Shown: positions 44,533 to 54,820 of the stretch, in pieces | Layout of the letters: the number at the start of each line of letters is the position of its first letter | Position numbering within the stretch: the stretch's first letter is position 1 | NCBI GenBank assembly: GCA_017640665.1 | Contig: JAEPQE010000004.1 | Span: 248,001-312,000 of the forward strand | DNA: 64,000 nt | Direction of reading: 5' to 3' | DNA from: Balneolaceae bacterium | GTDB taxonomy: Bacteria; Bacteroidota; Rhodothermia; Balneolales; Balneolaceae | Position numbers and translations under genes: made by a program | The notes under the pieces: generated by a model | What the model was told of the DNA's origin: nothing | Database searches by the model: none | Seen by the model: only the letters and a program-made list of their open reading frames with translations

Positions 44533-47500
44533 TCAGGCCTCAGTTGTTTCTGGTTCTACATTGTAAGTTTTATGATCCATGATGGAATACATCACCGGAA
44601 TCACAACCAATGTTAACAGGGTTGAGACCAATAATCCCCCAATTACAGTGATTCCCATTGGAGCACGAAGCTCGGCTCCGTCACCAAAACCAATAGCTAA
44701 CGGAAGTAATCCCAGCGTAGTAGTTAAGGTGGTCATTAGAATAGGACGAAGCCTGGATTTAGCGCCTTCCATAATAGCTTCGTATTTCTCCATTCCACGT
44801 TCGCGCATTTGGTTAATCAAATCGATGAGTACAATGGCATTATTTACAACAATTCCCGCCAGTAATATCAAACCAATGAACACAACCACACTGATAGTAG
44901 TACCTGTAATAAATAAAGCGAGTACAGCTCCAACTAATGCCAGAGGAATTGTGAACAGAATGATAAACGGATGCAGTAACGACTCAAACTGAGAAGCCAT
45001 TACCAGATATACCAAAAAGATGGCTAGAGAAAGCGCAAAAAGTAACGACCGGAAAGAATCAGACATCTCCTCATTCTGACCAGCTACACGTGCATAAATC
45101 CCCGTTGGTTTAGCGGTTTCGTTGATGATCTGTTGTACATCTGCGGCGGCTTCTCCTAAATCTCCATAAGCAAGGTTCGCTGAAATAATGCCAACGCGCT
45201 GTTGTGAAACTCGGCGAATTTCTCCGGGTCCGTTTGCTACTCGTACTGATGCGATTGCACTCAAGGGAATGGGGCGCTCACTACCAGGATTCACAATAAT
45301 TTGCTGAATTTCTTCTGCAGAAGACCGATCCTGTTGACGGGCACGAACAAGTACATCAATCTTACGGTCTCTCCAGGAATATCGGGTTGCAACATCACCA
45401 CGAACATTACTTACTACCCGATCGGCAACTTCATGAACCTGAAGTCCAAGCGCTGCTGCGCGGTCGCGATCAAACAAAATCTGAATCTCAGGGCTTCCAA
45501 TTTCCATTGAATTCTTGATATCGGCGAAACGCCCGTTTGCTTCCATCCTTCGGGTTATTTCATCACTTACCGCTTTTAATTTATCGAGATCAAAACCACT
45601 AATTTCAACTTCAACCGGAGTAGAGAAAGTGAACAGGGAGGGGCGTGCAAATTTATATTGAAGTCCCGGTATTTGAGCCAGCGAATTTCTCATAGAACTC
45701 ATTGTTTGTTCTTCCTCTGCGGAACTTGCACCTGAAGCGAGAAGTACATTTAATTCACCCCAATTTTCACCACCCTGATCAGGGTTGGCATCTATTCGGT
45801 TTCCTGTACCTGCTACTGCAAAGGTAGAACGGACTCCCTGTCTTGAACGGGTTGCATCCTGAACGGATTTAAGAGCATCATCTGTTTCCTCAATTGGAGT
45901 TCCGGGAGGAAGTTTGAATTCAACAGCGAATTCGCCCTGTGAGAGTTGTGGAATCAACTCAATTCCAATTTTAGGGATTAAGGCGACGGTTCCTCCAAAA
46001 GCACCTAACGCAATCAAAATCACAATAAACCGATGATTAAGCGAAGCAACAAGTAAGCTGTTATACACTTTTTCAACTCCTGAATAAAACTTATCAAACA
46101 GGTATAGAGGAATCGCGAAAAGTTTTGAGAATACCCAGGCGATTCCGGCGATTACATATCGAATACCTTTTGTAATCACGGATGGAATAGTATAGAATAA
46201 GAAGAGCCTGATTGCTCTTAGTGCTCGTCCAAATCCTGTTCGTGGTTCTTTTAATTCTAGCGGAGCCTGTTCTTTCTTTTTGGCACTTAGTGAAGACATC
46301 ATTGGGATAAGTGTTACAGCCACTACTAAAGAAGCTAACAATGAAAAAGTAACAGTAAGTGCCTGGTCACGGAATAGCTGACCGGCAATTCCATCCACAA
46401 AAACAAGTGGGAAAAATACAGCAACAGTAGTAAGGGTAGAGGCAATTACAGCTGTACCTACTTCTCCGGCGCCATCCTGGGCTGCTTGCAATACATTTTT
46501 CCCCATTCCCTTATGCCTGGCAATGTTTTCTAACACCACGATAGAGTTATCCACCAGCATCCCAATACCAAGTGCAATACCACCAAGACTCATAATGTTC
46601 AGAGTGATGTCATTGCCGTACATCAAATTGAAAGTGGCGATAATTGAAACTGGAATAGAAACAGAAATAATTACCGTGCTCCAGAAATCTCTGAGAAAGA
46701 AGAAAAGAACCAATACCGCTAAAATACCACCAATAATTCCGGCATTTTTAACTTCATTAACTGCAGAGGAGATGAAGATTGATTGATCGTATACCTTCTC
46801 CAGTTTCATACCATCGGGGAGCATTTCCTGAATCCGATCAAGACGTTCTTCAACGACTTCTGCCACAGCTACGGTGTTTCCATCACCTTCTTTATAAACG
46901 GCAACTTCCACAGCTTCCATACCATTTAAACGGGTAATTGCTTCCCGTTCTTTGTATGCCTGAACAACATCGGCTACATCTTTTAGATAGATCGTATTAT
47001 CATTTTCGGTGGATACAATCACATTCCGGATCTGCTCGAGATTTTGAAACTCATTTAGTGTTCGAACCAAGTATTGCTGAGTACCTTCTTCTAACCTTCC
47101 ACCGGAAAGGTTAATATTCTCCGAGTTTAGAATTGAGGTAACGCTTTCAATAGGAATGTTAAGATAAGACAGGCGTTGCTGATCGATATTCACCTGAATC
47201 TCTTCCTCAAGTCCACCACTTATTTTTACAGAAGCTACACCGACTGTTGATTCCAGATTTTTTTTAAGGATCTCTTCACCAATAATCCGAAGTTGCTTTA
47301 GTCTTGCAATCGCATTCGCATCGTTTATATCTTGCTCTTCAAATGAGGCGTAGTCAACAGCTACACCTTCGCTTTTGTCGGAAGATTCGGAGTCATCAAA
47401 ATAAAGAGCATACCGCATAACCGGATCAAGGGTAGGGTCGAACCGCAGCGTAACGGGTTTTTTGGCTTGAAGGGGAAGTTGAATAGCATCCAGCTTGCTG

Positions 47501-47826
47501 ATTACATCGAGGTTAGCGAAGTCCATTTCGGTACCCCAGGCAAACTCAAGAACTACATCAGATTGACCTGTTCGCGAGATAGAACGCACTTTTTTAACGC
47601 CCTTTACCACACCAACCGCTTCTTCAATAGGCTTGGTAATCAGGTTTTCAATTTCAACTGGGGCAGCACCTTCAAATTCAGTACGAATGGTAAGTGTTGG
47701 GTAACTTAAATCGGGGAGCAGGTTAACATTTAGGCGCCCCAGTGATACCATTCCGAACAAAAGAATAGCAACCGTAAACATACTTATGGTTACTTTTCTT
47801 TTTATGGAGAAATCGATCAGTTTCAT
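44533..47826 (-). CDS. RND efflux permease, first of a tandem pair
   Basis: 1097 residues, longer than AcrB-type proteins (about 1040) because of an insertion in the central cytoplasmic region between about residues 520 and 590 (KKEQAPLELKEP, with an extra hydrophobic stretch after it). RND features: SIKRKVTISMFTVAILLFG, GMLVDNSIVVLENIARH in TM4 (again Asp-Asn), VVNNAIVLIDLINQMRERG in TM10-11 and MGITVIGGLLVSTLLTL. It lies 18 bases after the adaptor gene. With the following RND it forms a two-pump operon. It could transport drugs, lipids or metals; the GxxxD/N motif suggests the hydrophobe/HAE1 side rather than the heavy-metal type, but this is not decisive. Confidence 0.95.
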   Translation of the reverse strand: MKLIDFSIKRKVTISMFTVAILLFGMVSLGRLNVNLLPDLSYPTLTIRTEFEGAAPVEIENLITKPIEEAVGVVKGVKKVRSISRTGQSDVVLEFAWGTEMDFANLDVISKLDAIQLPLQAKKPVTLRFDPTLDPVMRYALYFDDSESSDKSEGVAVDYASFEEQDINDANAIARLKQLRIIGEEILKKNLESTVGVASVKISGGLEEEIQVNIDQQRLSYLNIPIESVTSILNSENINLSGGRLEEGTQQYLVRTLNEFQNLEQIRNVIVSTENDNTIYLKDVADVVQAYKEREAITRLNGMEAVEVAVYKEGDGNTVAVAEVVEERLDRIQEMLPDGMKLEKVYDQSIFISSAVNEVKNAGIIGGILAVLVLFFFLRDFWSTVIISVSIPVSIIATFNLMYGNDITLNIMSLGGIALGIGMLVDNSIVVLENIARHKGMGKNVLQAAQDGAGEVGTAVIASTLTTVAVFFPLVFVDGIAGQLFRDQALTVTFSLLASLVVAVTLIPMMSSLSAKKKEQAPLELKEPRTGFGRALRAIRLFLFYTIPSVITKGIRYVIAGIAWVFSKLFAIPLYLFDKFYSGVEKVYNSLLVASLNHRFIVILIALGAFGGTVALIPKIGIELIPQLSQGEFAVEFKLPPGTPIEETDDALKSVQDATRSRQGVRSTFAVAGTGNRIDANPDQGGENWGELNVLLASGASSAEEEQTMSSMRNSLAQIPGLQYKFARPSLFTFSTPVEVEISGFDLDKLKAVSDEITRRMEANGRFADIKNSMEIGSPEIQILFDRDRAAALGLQVHEVADRVVSNVRGDVATRYSWRDRKIDVLVRARQQDRSSAEEIQQIIVNPGSERPIPLSAIASVRVANGPGEIRRVSQQRVGIISANLAYGDLGEAAADVQQIINETAKPTGIYARVAGQNEEMSDSFRSLLFALSLAIFLVYLVMASQFESLLHPFIILFTIPLALVGAVLALFITGTTISVVVFIGLILLAGIVVNNAIVLIDLINQMRERGMEKYEAIMEGAKSRLRPILMTTLTTTLGLLPLAIGFGDGAELRAPMGITVIGGLLVSTLLTLVVIPVMYSIMDHKTYNVEPETTEA

Positions 47827-47844
47827 AGTGGTTTCTCCTTGTTA

Positions 47845-48906
47845 TTAAAGTCGAACGATGTTTACTCGAGTGCTGTCTGTTAAGCTTCCCTGACCAGTGG
47901 TTACTACAATTTCGCCATCTTCCAGACCATCGATTACTTCAATACTGGTTCCGTTAACATATCCGGTGCGGATGACTTTTCTAAATGCAAGTGAGTCTTT
48001 GATTACGAAAACTGATTGAGTTTCATCCTCAGAAATTACTGCCGCCTTAGGGATCATTTTGGTATTCATTCGGGTGTCATAAACAATTTTAACCCTGCCA
48101 AACATCCCCGGGCGAAGCGCATCCTGATTATCATCCAAATAGACCGTTACTTTAAACGTACCTGTTTGCGGATCAATCGTTGGGCTTATTCTTTGGACTT
48201 TTCCTGTGAACACTCTTCCCGGGATTGCATCTGCAATCAATTCAGTTCTTTGTCCTGCTTTAATTTTTGCACGTTCATGTTCTGGAATAAAGAGGTTGGC
48301 CTGAATTGGGTCGAAGTCAGTGACTTCAAATACTTGTTGATCGGTACCAATCATATTCCCCACTTTAATAAAACGCTCAGAAATTACACCGCTGATAGGG
48401 CTTTTGATGGAAGTATATTCATAATTAAGCTGAGCAAGTTCGTACGCAGATTTTTGAGATTCATACTCAAACCTTGAGTTTTCATACACTTCGGCAGCAA
48501 TCAGGTTTTTCTCAAAGAGCTCTTTGTTACGTTGATATTCATTATGCAAACGATCCATTGTGGCTTTTGCACGCTCACTTTCAATTCGGTACTGGTCGTC
48601 TTCAATTTTAGCTAGAACCTGGCCTGCACGAACATCATCTCCTTCTTCAACCATAAGCTCCTGTACAATACCGCGGACTTTAGATACGATAGTAGCTTCC
48701 TCAACGGCTTCAAGAGTTGCAGTGTTAGAATAATAGGCCGAGATATCGCCACGACTAACATCATTAACCTCAACCGGAATTATCAGAGTTGAGTCGTTAT
48801 CATCATCGTTATTATTATTTTGATTTTCTCCATTTCCGCAAGCTTGAAGGGTAAATATTGAAAGGGCGGAAGCAAGTATAAAGTATCCGAAGCGTTTGGT
48901 ATTCAT
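47845..48906 (-). CDS. RND periplasmic adaptor lipoprotein (membrane fusion protein)
   Basis: About 353 residues from the ATG at 48904-48906; the frame extends 19 codons further, but the lipoprotein signal MNTKRFGYFILASALSIFTLQAC begins here. The domains follow the HlyD/AcrA plan: a lipoyl half-motif (VRGIVQELMVEEGDDVRAGQVLAKIED), a helical hairpin, the second lipoyl half (TSIKSPISGVISERFIKVGNMI), a beta-barrel (LFIPEHERAKIKAGQRTEL) and a membrane-proximal domain. It joins the inner-membrane RND pumps to an outer-membrane channel. No TolC-type channel gene is in the operon, so it must be shared or encoded elsewhere. An Asp/Asn run (NNNNDDDNDS) follows the lipidated cysteine. Confidence 0.94.
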   Translation of the reverse strand: MNTKRFGYFILASALSIFTLQACGNGENQNNNNDDDNDSTLIIPVEVNDVSRGDISAYYSNTATLEAVEEATIVSKVRGIVQELMVEEGDDVRAGQVLAKIEDDQYRIESERAKATMDRLHNEYQRNKELFEKNLIAAEVYENSRFEYESQKSAYELAQLNYEYTSIKSPISGVISERFIKVGNMIGTDQQVFEVTDFDPIQANLFIPEHERAKIKAGQRTELIADAIPGRVFTGKVQRISPTIDPQTGTFKVTVYLDDNQDALRPGMFGRVKIVYDTRMNTKMIPKAAVISEDETQSVFVIKDSLAFRKVIRTGYVNGTSIEVIDGLEDGEIVVTTGQGSLTDSTRVNIVRL

Positions 48907-48999
48907 TCCGAAATATTGATTGGTTGTTATTACAAGAGCTGCGTTACGACCTGTATTTAACAATGTTTCGGAAAGTCAGACTAGTTTTTTCATCAGCAC

Positions 49000-49752
49000 T
49001 TAGTCCATATTTTTTCTGAACTCTATATCTCCATAATAAGCCTCTGAAGCTCCCTTAGTGTTATCAGAATCGCTCATAATAGCTACCCCGCTTATTCTTG
49101 GAGGAGCTTCACCAAAGGCTTTCTTATAATCTTCGTAAATATTTCTCACTTCTGTTACCCAGTCCCCGGAGTCCCCATTGCCTGTTCTTACGGCAACCAT
49201 GTACACCCAATCTGTATAAGCGTTAGGGGCGATCGTTTCTTTCTCAGCCTTATTCGCCCATATATAGTTGATGGCTCTTAATGGAATTGGATAGCTGGTA
49301 AATGTTTTGATAAAAGAATATTTAATCCGGTCGCCTAGTTTGAGATTACTTTTATCATAATCAAATGTGATGTAAATACGCGCAGGGTAATCATCTCCTT
49401 TTTTTGTGGCATAATTTCCGTCTTTGAGAACTTCCTTCACTTTCCAGCTCCATTCGATAATAGGAAACTCTTCGGGATCGATGTCTACTTTATAAACCAA
49501 CCCCGAAGCACTGTTCATGCTTTCAGCTTTTATTGCTAAACGGTCATCGCTTTCTACAAGCGTGTATTTGGTAGCGTCTCTATTGGGAAGTTTAAGAACA
49601 CTCCATCTTGGACTTTCAACTTCTTCTCCGGTTAGGCTCTCTGGATTAAAATCAGTTACAGGAACCTTAATCGTTTCTTGTGCTGTTACCGGAAATTTAA
49701 AAGCAAAGATAAAAAGCAATAATGCATGTAAAGCCAGCTTTAGATTTATCAT
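49000..49752 (-). CDS. Exported DUF3047 protein
   Basis: 250 residues with signal peptide (ALLLFIFAFKFPVTA). Core features of DUF3047: YTLVESDDRLAIKAESMNSASGL, IIEWSWKVKEV, DDYPARIYITFDYD, INYIWANKAEKE and ISGVAIMSDSDNT. The family is thought to form a concanavalin-like beta sandwich, function unknown. It lies 93 bases upstream of the RND adaptor, in the same direction, and 58 bases downstream of the next lipoprotein gene. Probably periplasmic. Confidence 0.82.
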   Translation of the reverse strand: MINLKLALHALLLFIFAFKFPVTAQETIKVPVTDFNPESLTGEEVESPRWSVLKLPNRDATKYTLVESDDRLAIKAESMNSASGLVYKVDIDPEEFPIIEWSWKVKEVLKDGNYATKKGDDYPARIYITFDYDKSNLKLGDRIKYSFIKTFTSYPIPLRAINYIWANKAEKETIAPNAYTDWVYMVAVRTGNGDSGDWVTEVRNIYEDYKKAFGEAPPRISGVAIMSDSDNTKGASEAYYGDIEFRKNMD

Positions 49753-49810
49753 AGACTAAGTTTAGTATGTCAACTAAACATAGAGTACGATAGTTTCTGC
49801 AAACCGGATT

Positions 49811-50452
49811 TTAATTATTACTGTAGGTGAGTAATTCGCTGGCTTTCTTCACCATATATATTCCATCTATAAAAAGAATTTGATCCCTGTCGATTCCTTC
49901 TTTCAGGACTTCTGCATAAAGAATATCTGCCTTCTTAAAATCAAACGTTCCTTTCTCGGTCGATTCCAGTTTTCCATCTGCGTTTGAGTCTTGGAAGATA
50001 GATTCACTATTTGTGGTTTTATCAATGATGATGAATAGGTTGCTAACATTTTCTGGATCTGAAGAATAACTTTTTATTGTAAAAAGGTTAAGGCTGGTTT
50101 GAAACTCGAAGGTGCGAAGTGAAGTTCGTTCTGCAAAATTTCCGGCGGCCTTGGCTGAGACAATCCCTTCATTATAAATAAGGTTTGCTTCGAATAAACT
50201 CCACGAACCTTTCAATATAATGTCAATTGTTCCATCCTGATTTAAATCCCGGGCTTTTAAAATAGTAGTTCCTGTTTCACTTGTCCGGGACAGGAAGTTG
50301 GTTCCTTCTCCGCTTTCTGTGTTTATACTTGTAATCTGGAATTGTTCTCCATCAATAGAGAAGTTATATACACTTTTACGGGCGAGTTCTTTTTGACTGG
50401 AACAACTGCAAATCAGTGCAAAAGAAAGGACGAGAAGTAATGAAGTTCTCAT
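49811..50452 (-). CDS. Putative lipoprotein with Ca-binding-type repeats
   Basis: 213 residues. Signal peptide with lipobox ICSC (or the following SCSS). The mature part shows two DxNxDG-like loops, RDLNQDGTIDIIL and QDSNADGKLEST, as in EF-hand or dockerin-type calcium sites. No further domain is recognised. It is the first leftward gene next to the AT-rich candidate origin region, and it starts just beyond it. Probably an envelope protein binding calcium or a ligand. Confidence 0.72.
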   Translation of the reverse strand: MRTSLLLVLSFALICSCSSQKELARKSVYNFSIDGEQFQITSINTESGEGTNFLSRTSETGTTILKARDLNQDGTIDIILKGSWSLFEANLIYNEGIVSAKAAGNFAERTSLRTFEFQTSLNLFTIKSYSSDPENVSNLFIIIDKTTNSESIFQDSNADGKLESTEKGTFDFKKADILYAEVLKEGIDRDQILFIDGIYMVKKASELLTYSNN

Positions 50453-50639
50453 AATATTTGAGCTTATTAGAAGCTATATGCTAAATACTTAAACCCGCAT
50501 CGAAAGACAATTAGAATTAGATCCAAGTGTTCTTTTATTTAGTTGAAAAGCCTTGGGTAAAGATTTCAGAAATGGGTTTTCTGGCAAGTGATTCCCATCT
50601 TAAACAAGAAGTAATGTGTAGATGAGTACAATTATTATT

Positions 50640-50963
50640 TTACATTGAAAAATGATTGATTTGATTAATATTAATAAACGATTTATTAAACTATATATGA
50701 TAAAATAAAAATGATAATAATTAATAATAATTATTATACACAATTTACAATCAGAAAAATAATGTGGATAACTTTAACGAGGCGAAGAGTTGTTGAATAT
50801 TACATATATGAATCATATAAGCGACTTTTTCGATTAGAAGGGATAATAATTTGACGAATAATTCTAATTTTATCGAGAAAAAGTATAATAAAATTTTCTA
50901 TAACAAGACTTCCTTAAATTCGATTTCTGACTAATGTGGATAAGTGTGGAATATTGTGGAAAA
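50640..50963. other. Candidate chromosomal replication origin (AT-rich region with DnaA-box cluster)
   Basis: The 652-base gap 50453-51104 has no gene. Within it, 50640-50745 is almost entirely A and T and could serve as unwinding element. DnaA-box-like sequences follow: TTATACACA (50734-50742, plus), TTATCCACA as TGTGGATAA at 50763-50771 and 50935-50943 (minus, both perfect), TATTCCACA (50945-50953, minus) and TTTTCCACA (50955-50963, minus), the last three packed into 29 bases. Genes on the left run leftward for about 10 kb, and the next gene on the right runs rightward. A DnaA-controlled promoter for the reductase is the main alternative. The flanks 50453-50639 and 50964-51104 hold nothing else that I can name. 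Confidence 0.6.
50935..50963 (-). promoter_or_regulatory. Cluster of three DnaA-box-like 9-mers
   Basis: Three 9-mers lie end to end with one-base gaps on the minus strand: TTATCCACA (50935-50943), TATTCCACA (50945-50953) and TTTTCCACA (50955-50963). The first is the perfect consensus and the others differ at one or two positions. This 10-bp periodic layout places the sites on one face of the DNA. They lie 142-170 bases ahead of the ribonucleotide reductase start. Confidence 0.7.
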
Positions 50964-51104
50964 GAAATCAAGATTTAATTTGTTAGCATTGCTCTGTCCA
51001 TATATATTTGTTGGCACTTCTTTAGGAGAAACGGCTCCGATTTACAAGGGGTAAAACGGTATCTCATCTACGAAGACTAACACGAATTTTTCAGAAGTAC
51101 GCCA

Positions 51105-54100
51105 ATGAAATTTACACGCTTTTATACTAAGCCAGAATGGTCATCTCCCTACGACAGTATCAAGTTTGTCGAAAGAACATCAGAAATTAAGAATCCCGAT
51201 GGTTCACAAGTATTCCACATGGAGAATGTGGCTGTTCCCGAATCATGGTCTCAAGTAGCTACTGATGTAATCGCTCAGAAATACTTCCGAAAAGCCGGAG
51301 TTCCTGCAGCGCTTAAAAAGGTAGCAGAGAAAGGTGTTCCTGCCTGGCTACAACGTTCTGCGGCGGATGAAAAAGAATTAAAAAAGCTTCCTGAAGAAAA
51401 GCGTTTTTCTCATGAAATTGATAGCAGGCAAGTGTTCAGCCGATTGGCCGGCTGCTGGACTTACTGGGGTTGGAAACACGACTACTTTGATACCGAGGAA
51501 GATGCTAAAGTTTTTTATGAAGAACTTTGCTACATGCTGGCGAACCAGATGGCGGCTCCAAATAGTCCGCAATGGTTTAATACAGGATTACATTGGGCGT
51601 ATGGTATCAATGGTCCTGCTCAAGGTCATTATTATGTAGATGCAAAAACCGGTAAACTTACCCGCTCTAAAGATTCGTATACACATCCTCAGCCACATGC
51701 ATGTTTCATTCAGAGTGTAGATGATGATTTGGTGAACGAAGGTGGAATTATGGACTTATGGGTTCGTGAAGCGCGTCTTTTCAAATATGGATCCGGTACC
51801 GGAAGTAATTTCTCATCAATTCGGGGAGCAAATGAGCCTCTGAGTGGAGGAGGGAAATCTTCAGGTTTGATGAGCTTCCTTAAAATTGGTGACCGCGCTG
51901 CAGGAGCAATCAAATCTGGCGGAACCACCCGACGTGCTGCTAAAATGGTGACACTTGACTTAGATCATCCGGATATCGAAGACTATATCAATTGGAAAGT
52001 GAAGGAAGAGCAAAAAGTAGCAGCTCTTGTTTCCGGTTCAAAAATCACTCAAAAACATCTCAAAGATATTATCCGGCTTTGCCACACACGTGTGGAGATT
52101 GAAGGGCGTACTTTTAACGGAGCGATGAGTCGTGATCCGCTGAAAAATAAAGAGCTTGGAAAAGTAATTCGTCAGGCAAAGCGAGATCAGGTTCCTCTCA
52201 ATTATATAGAGAGAGTAATTCAGCTGGCTGCTCAGGGATATAAAGATCTTGAGTTTGAAACCTATGATACCGATTGGAACTCAGAAGCTTACGCAACGGT
52301 TGCCGGACAAAACTCCAACAACTCTGTTCGTGTTCCAAACGCATTCATGAAAGCAGTGAAAGATGATTCTGAATGGAATCTCTACTGGAGAGTTGAAAAA
52401 GAAAAAGCAGCAGAAGAAGGCCGTGAGCCAAAGCCATGCAAAACCATGCAGGCTTCAGAAATGTGGGATCAGATTGCTTATGCAGCCTGGGCTTCAGCTG
52501 ATCCCGGAACTCAGTATCATGATACCATCAACGAATGGCATACCTGCCCTGAAGATGGAGAAATCCGTGCGAGTAATCCTTGCTCAGAGTATATGTTTCT
52601 GGATAATACCGCATGTAATCTGGCTTCATTGAATTTAATGAAGTATTTCAAAGATGAAGCATGCACTACTTTTGATGTGGACTCTTTACGATTCGCTTCC
52701 AGAATCTGGACCACTGTTCTTGAGATTTCGGTGTTGATGGCTCAATTCCCATCCAAAGAAATTGCTGAACTTTCGTATGTATTCCGTACGCTTGGGCTTG
52801 GTTACGCCAATATTGGTGCAGCTTTAATGGTTCAGGGAATACCTTATGATAGCGATGAAGGTGTTGCAACTGCGGGTGCTTTAACATCGATCATGCACAT
52901 GAAATCTTATGAAACCAGTGCAGAGCTTGCGGGTGAATTAGGCGCATTTAAAGGGTATGAGAAGAATAAAGAGCACATGCTTCGGGTGCTTCGTAACCAT
53001 AAACGAGCGGCATACAATGCAGAGCCAAGTGAATACGAAGGTCTTACTGTAAAACCATTGGGAATTGACGCTTCCATCTGCCCTGAGTATTTGCTTAAAG
53101 CAGCTCAGGAAACTTCGGATGCCGCAGTTTCTCTTGGTGAAAAGCATGGCTACCGAAATGCACAAGTTACGGTATTAGCGCCAACCGGCACCATCGGGTT
53201 GGTTATGGATTGTGATACAACTGGTGTTGAGCCTGACTTCGCACTTGTGAAATTCAAGAAGCTTGCTGGTGGTGGTTACTTCAAAATCATCAACCAAAGT
53301 GTACCTAAAGCGCTTAAAACGCTTGGTTACAGCGCGAAAGAGTCTGAAGAGATCATTAATTACGCGAAGGGATATGCTACGCTTGAAGGCTGCCCACATA
53401 TCAATCCTGAAACGCTTAAAGCGAAAGGATTTACCGATGAAAAGCTTGAGGCGATTAATGCAGCACTACCAAGCAGTTTTGATATTAAATTTGCGTTCAA
53501 CCAGTTTACTCTGGGCGAAGATTTCTGCAAAGAAGTACTCGGAATTACCGAAGAGCAACTTTCTGATTTTACCTTCGATATGCTTCGTCATTTAGGCTTC
53601 AGCAGAGAGCAAATCCAGGAAGCAAACGATTTTGTTTGCGGAACAATGACGGTAGAAGGAGCTCCACATTTGAAAGATGAGCATCTAGCTGTGTTCGATT
53701 GTGCAAACAAATGTGGTAGAATCGGAACACGATATATCTCGGCGAGAGGTCACATCCGAATGATGGCAGCAGCTCAGCCATTCCTGTCCGGCGCGATTTC
53801 CAAAACCATCAATCTGCCAAACGAGGCAACGGTTGAGGATATGAAAGACGCGTATATGCTTTCATGGGAAATGATGTTGAAAGCGAATGCACTTTACAGA
53901 GATGGTTCTAAATTAAGTCAGCCGCTGAACAGCATGGCCGATGTATTTGAAGAGCTGGAAGAAGAGGAAGAAGTGGTTGATCAGGCTACAGTTGTTGCTC
54001 AGGATAAAGTGGTTGAAGTGGCTGAGAAGATCATTCACAAATACCTGGCTCGTCGCCAACGACTACCATTCCGTCGTGAAGGATATACACAGAAAGTAAA

Positions 54101-54728
54101 GATCGGTGGACAGAGCGTTTACCTGAGAACCGGTGAATACGAAAATGGTCAGCTTGGTGAAATCTTTATTGATATGCATCGTGAAGGCGCGGCTTTTAGA
54201 AGCTTGCTGAACTGTTTTGCAATCTCGATATCACTGGGACTACAACACGGGGTACCTTTAGAAGAATTTGTGGATGCTTTTGTATTTACGAAGTTCGAGC
54301 CAAGCGGTATGGTAAATGGAAACCCGCATGTGAAAATGAGTACCTCTGTGATTGATTACATTTTCCGTGAACTGGCGGTTACCTATCTCGGAAGAGAAGA
54401 TCTGGCTCATGTTCCGGCAGATCAGATTCATACCCGGGATCTTCGGCCAATGGAAGAAGATATTGCGGTAGCTCCGGCTCCAAGTCCGGCACCAGCACCT
54501 GTAGTTGCTAAAGCTCCGGAGGTGGTCGAAAAAGTAATTGCAGACACAAAGGCTGCAGCACAAGTAGTAAAAGCAGAAAAAGCCAGCAGCTACGAAAGTG
54601 ATTATGAAAAAGCCAAGCAATTAGGTTATACCGGTGATGCCTGCCCCGAATGTGGTAGCATGACTATGGTTCGAAACGGAACTTGTATGAAGTGTATCAC
54701 CTGCGGTTCTACCTCAGGGTGTAGTTAA
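51105..54728 (+). CDS. nrdJ: Vitamin B12-dependent (class II) ribonucleotide reductase
   Basis: Reduces ribonucleotides to deoxyribonucleotides with adenosylcobalamin as radical source. 1207 residues. Signatures: [10 protein letters not shown] (first redox cysteine), [37 protein letters not shown] (active-site Cys and Glu), and [30 protein letters not shown]. An Ala-Pro-rich linker ([12 protein letters not shown]) leads to a C-terminal zinc-ribbon-like CPECG...[14 protein letters not shown] tail that probably carries the shuttle cysteines. No cobalamin riboswitch is visible in the leader. The gene lies directly right of the AT-rich DnaA-box region and ends in an intrinsic terminator. The start ATG at 51105 follows a weak leader without clear Shine-Dalgarno. 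Confidence 0.96.
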   Translation: MKFTRFYTKPEWSSPYDSIKFVERTSEIKNPDGSQVFHMENVAVPESWSQVATDVIAQKYFRKAGVPAALKKVAEKGVPAWLQRSAADEKELKKLPEEKRFSHEIDSRQVFSRLAGCWTYWGWKHDYFDTEEDAKVFYEELCYMLANQMAAPNSPQWFNTGLHWAYGINGPAQGHYYVDAKTGKLTRSKDSYTHPQPHACFIQSVDDDLVNEGGIMDLWVREARLFKYGSGTGSNFSSIRGANEPLSGGGKSSGLMSFLKIGDRAAGAIKSGGTTRRAAKMVTLDLDHPDIEDYINWKVKEEQKVAALVSGSKITQKHLKDIIRLCHTRVEIEGRTFNGAMSRDPLKNKELGKVIRQAKRDQVPLNYIERVIQLAAQGYKDLEFETYDTDWNSEAYATVAGQNSNNSVRVPNAFMKAVKDDSEWNLYWRVEKEKAAEEGREPKPCKTMQASEMWDQIAYAAWASADPGTQYHDTINEWHTCPEDGEIRASNPCSEYMFLDNTACNLASLNLMKYFKDEACTTFDVDSLRFASRIWTTVLEISVLMAQFPSKEIAELSYVFRTLGLGYANIGAALMVQGIPYDSDEGVATAGALTSIMHMKSYETSAELAGELGAFKGYEKNKEHMLRVLRNHKRAAYNAEPSEYEGLTVKPLGIDASICPEYLLKAAQETSDAAVSLGEKHGYRNAQVTVLAPTGTIGLVMDCDTTGVEPDFALVKFKKLAGGGYFKIINQSVPKALKTLGYSAKESEEIINYAKGYATLEGCPHINPETLKAKGFTDEKLEAINAALPSSFDIKFAFNQFTLGEDFCKEVLGITEEQLSDFTFDMLRHLGFSREQIQEANDFVCGTMTVEGAPHLKDEHLAVFDCANKCGRIGTRYISARGHIRMMAAAQPFLSGAISKTINLPNEATVEDMKDAYMLSWEMMLKANALYRDGSKLSQPLNSMADVFEELEEEEEVVDQATVVAQDKVVEVAEKIIHKYLARRQRLPFRREGYTQKVKIGGQSVYLRTGEYENGQLGEIFIDMHREGAAFRSLLNCFAISISLGLQHGVPLEEFVDAFVFTKFEPSGMVNGNPHVKMSTSVIDYIFRELAVTYLGREDLAHVPADQIHTRDLRPMEEDIAVAPAPSPAPAPVVAKAPEVVEKVIADTKAAAQVVKAEKASSYESDYEKAKQLGYTGDACPECGSMTMVRNGTCMKCITCGSTSGCS

Positions 54729-54787
54729 GATAACTTCGTTTACTTCGTTCGTAAACATTAACAGTTTCTTTCATGGAGAAACAGGAT

Positions 54788-54820
54788 AAACCCCGATCAG
54801 TTGATTTCTGATTGGGGTTT
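54788..54820. terminator. Intrinsic terminator between convergent genes
   Basis: AAACCCCGATCAG (54788-54800) pairs with CTGATTGGGGTTT (54808-54820), one G-T pair, 7-base loop, with T-rich continuation on the plus strand and A-rich sequence on the other side. It serves nrdJ and the facing lipoprotein gene, whose stop codon touches the right arm. Confidence 0.9.

Noticed and set aside
50690-50710. Possible NrdR box (CTATATATGA-like)
   Set aside because: Only about 11 of 16 positions agree with the consensus, and no second box lies at the usual distance.
50964-51104. Cobalamin riboswitch ahead of the class II reductase
   Set aside because: No B12-box-like sequence or matching stems found by eye.
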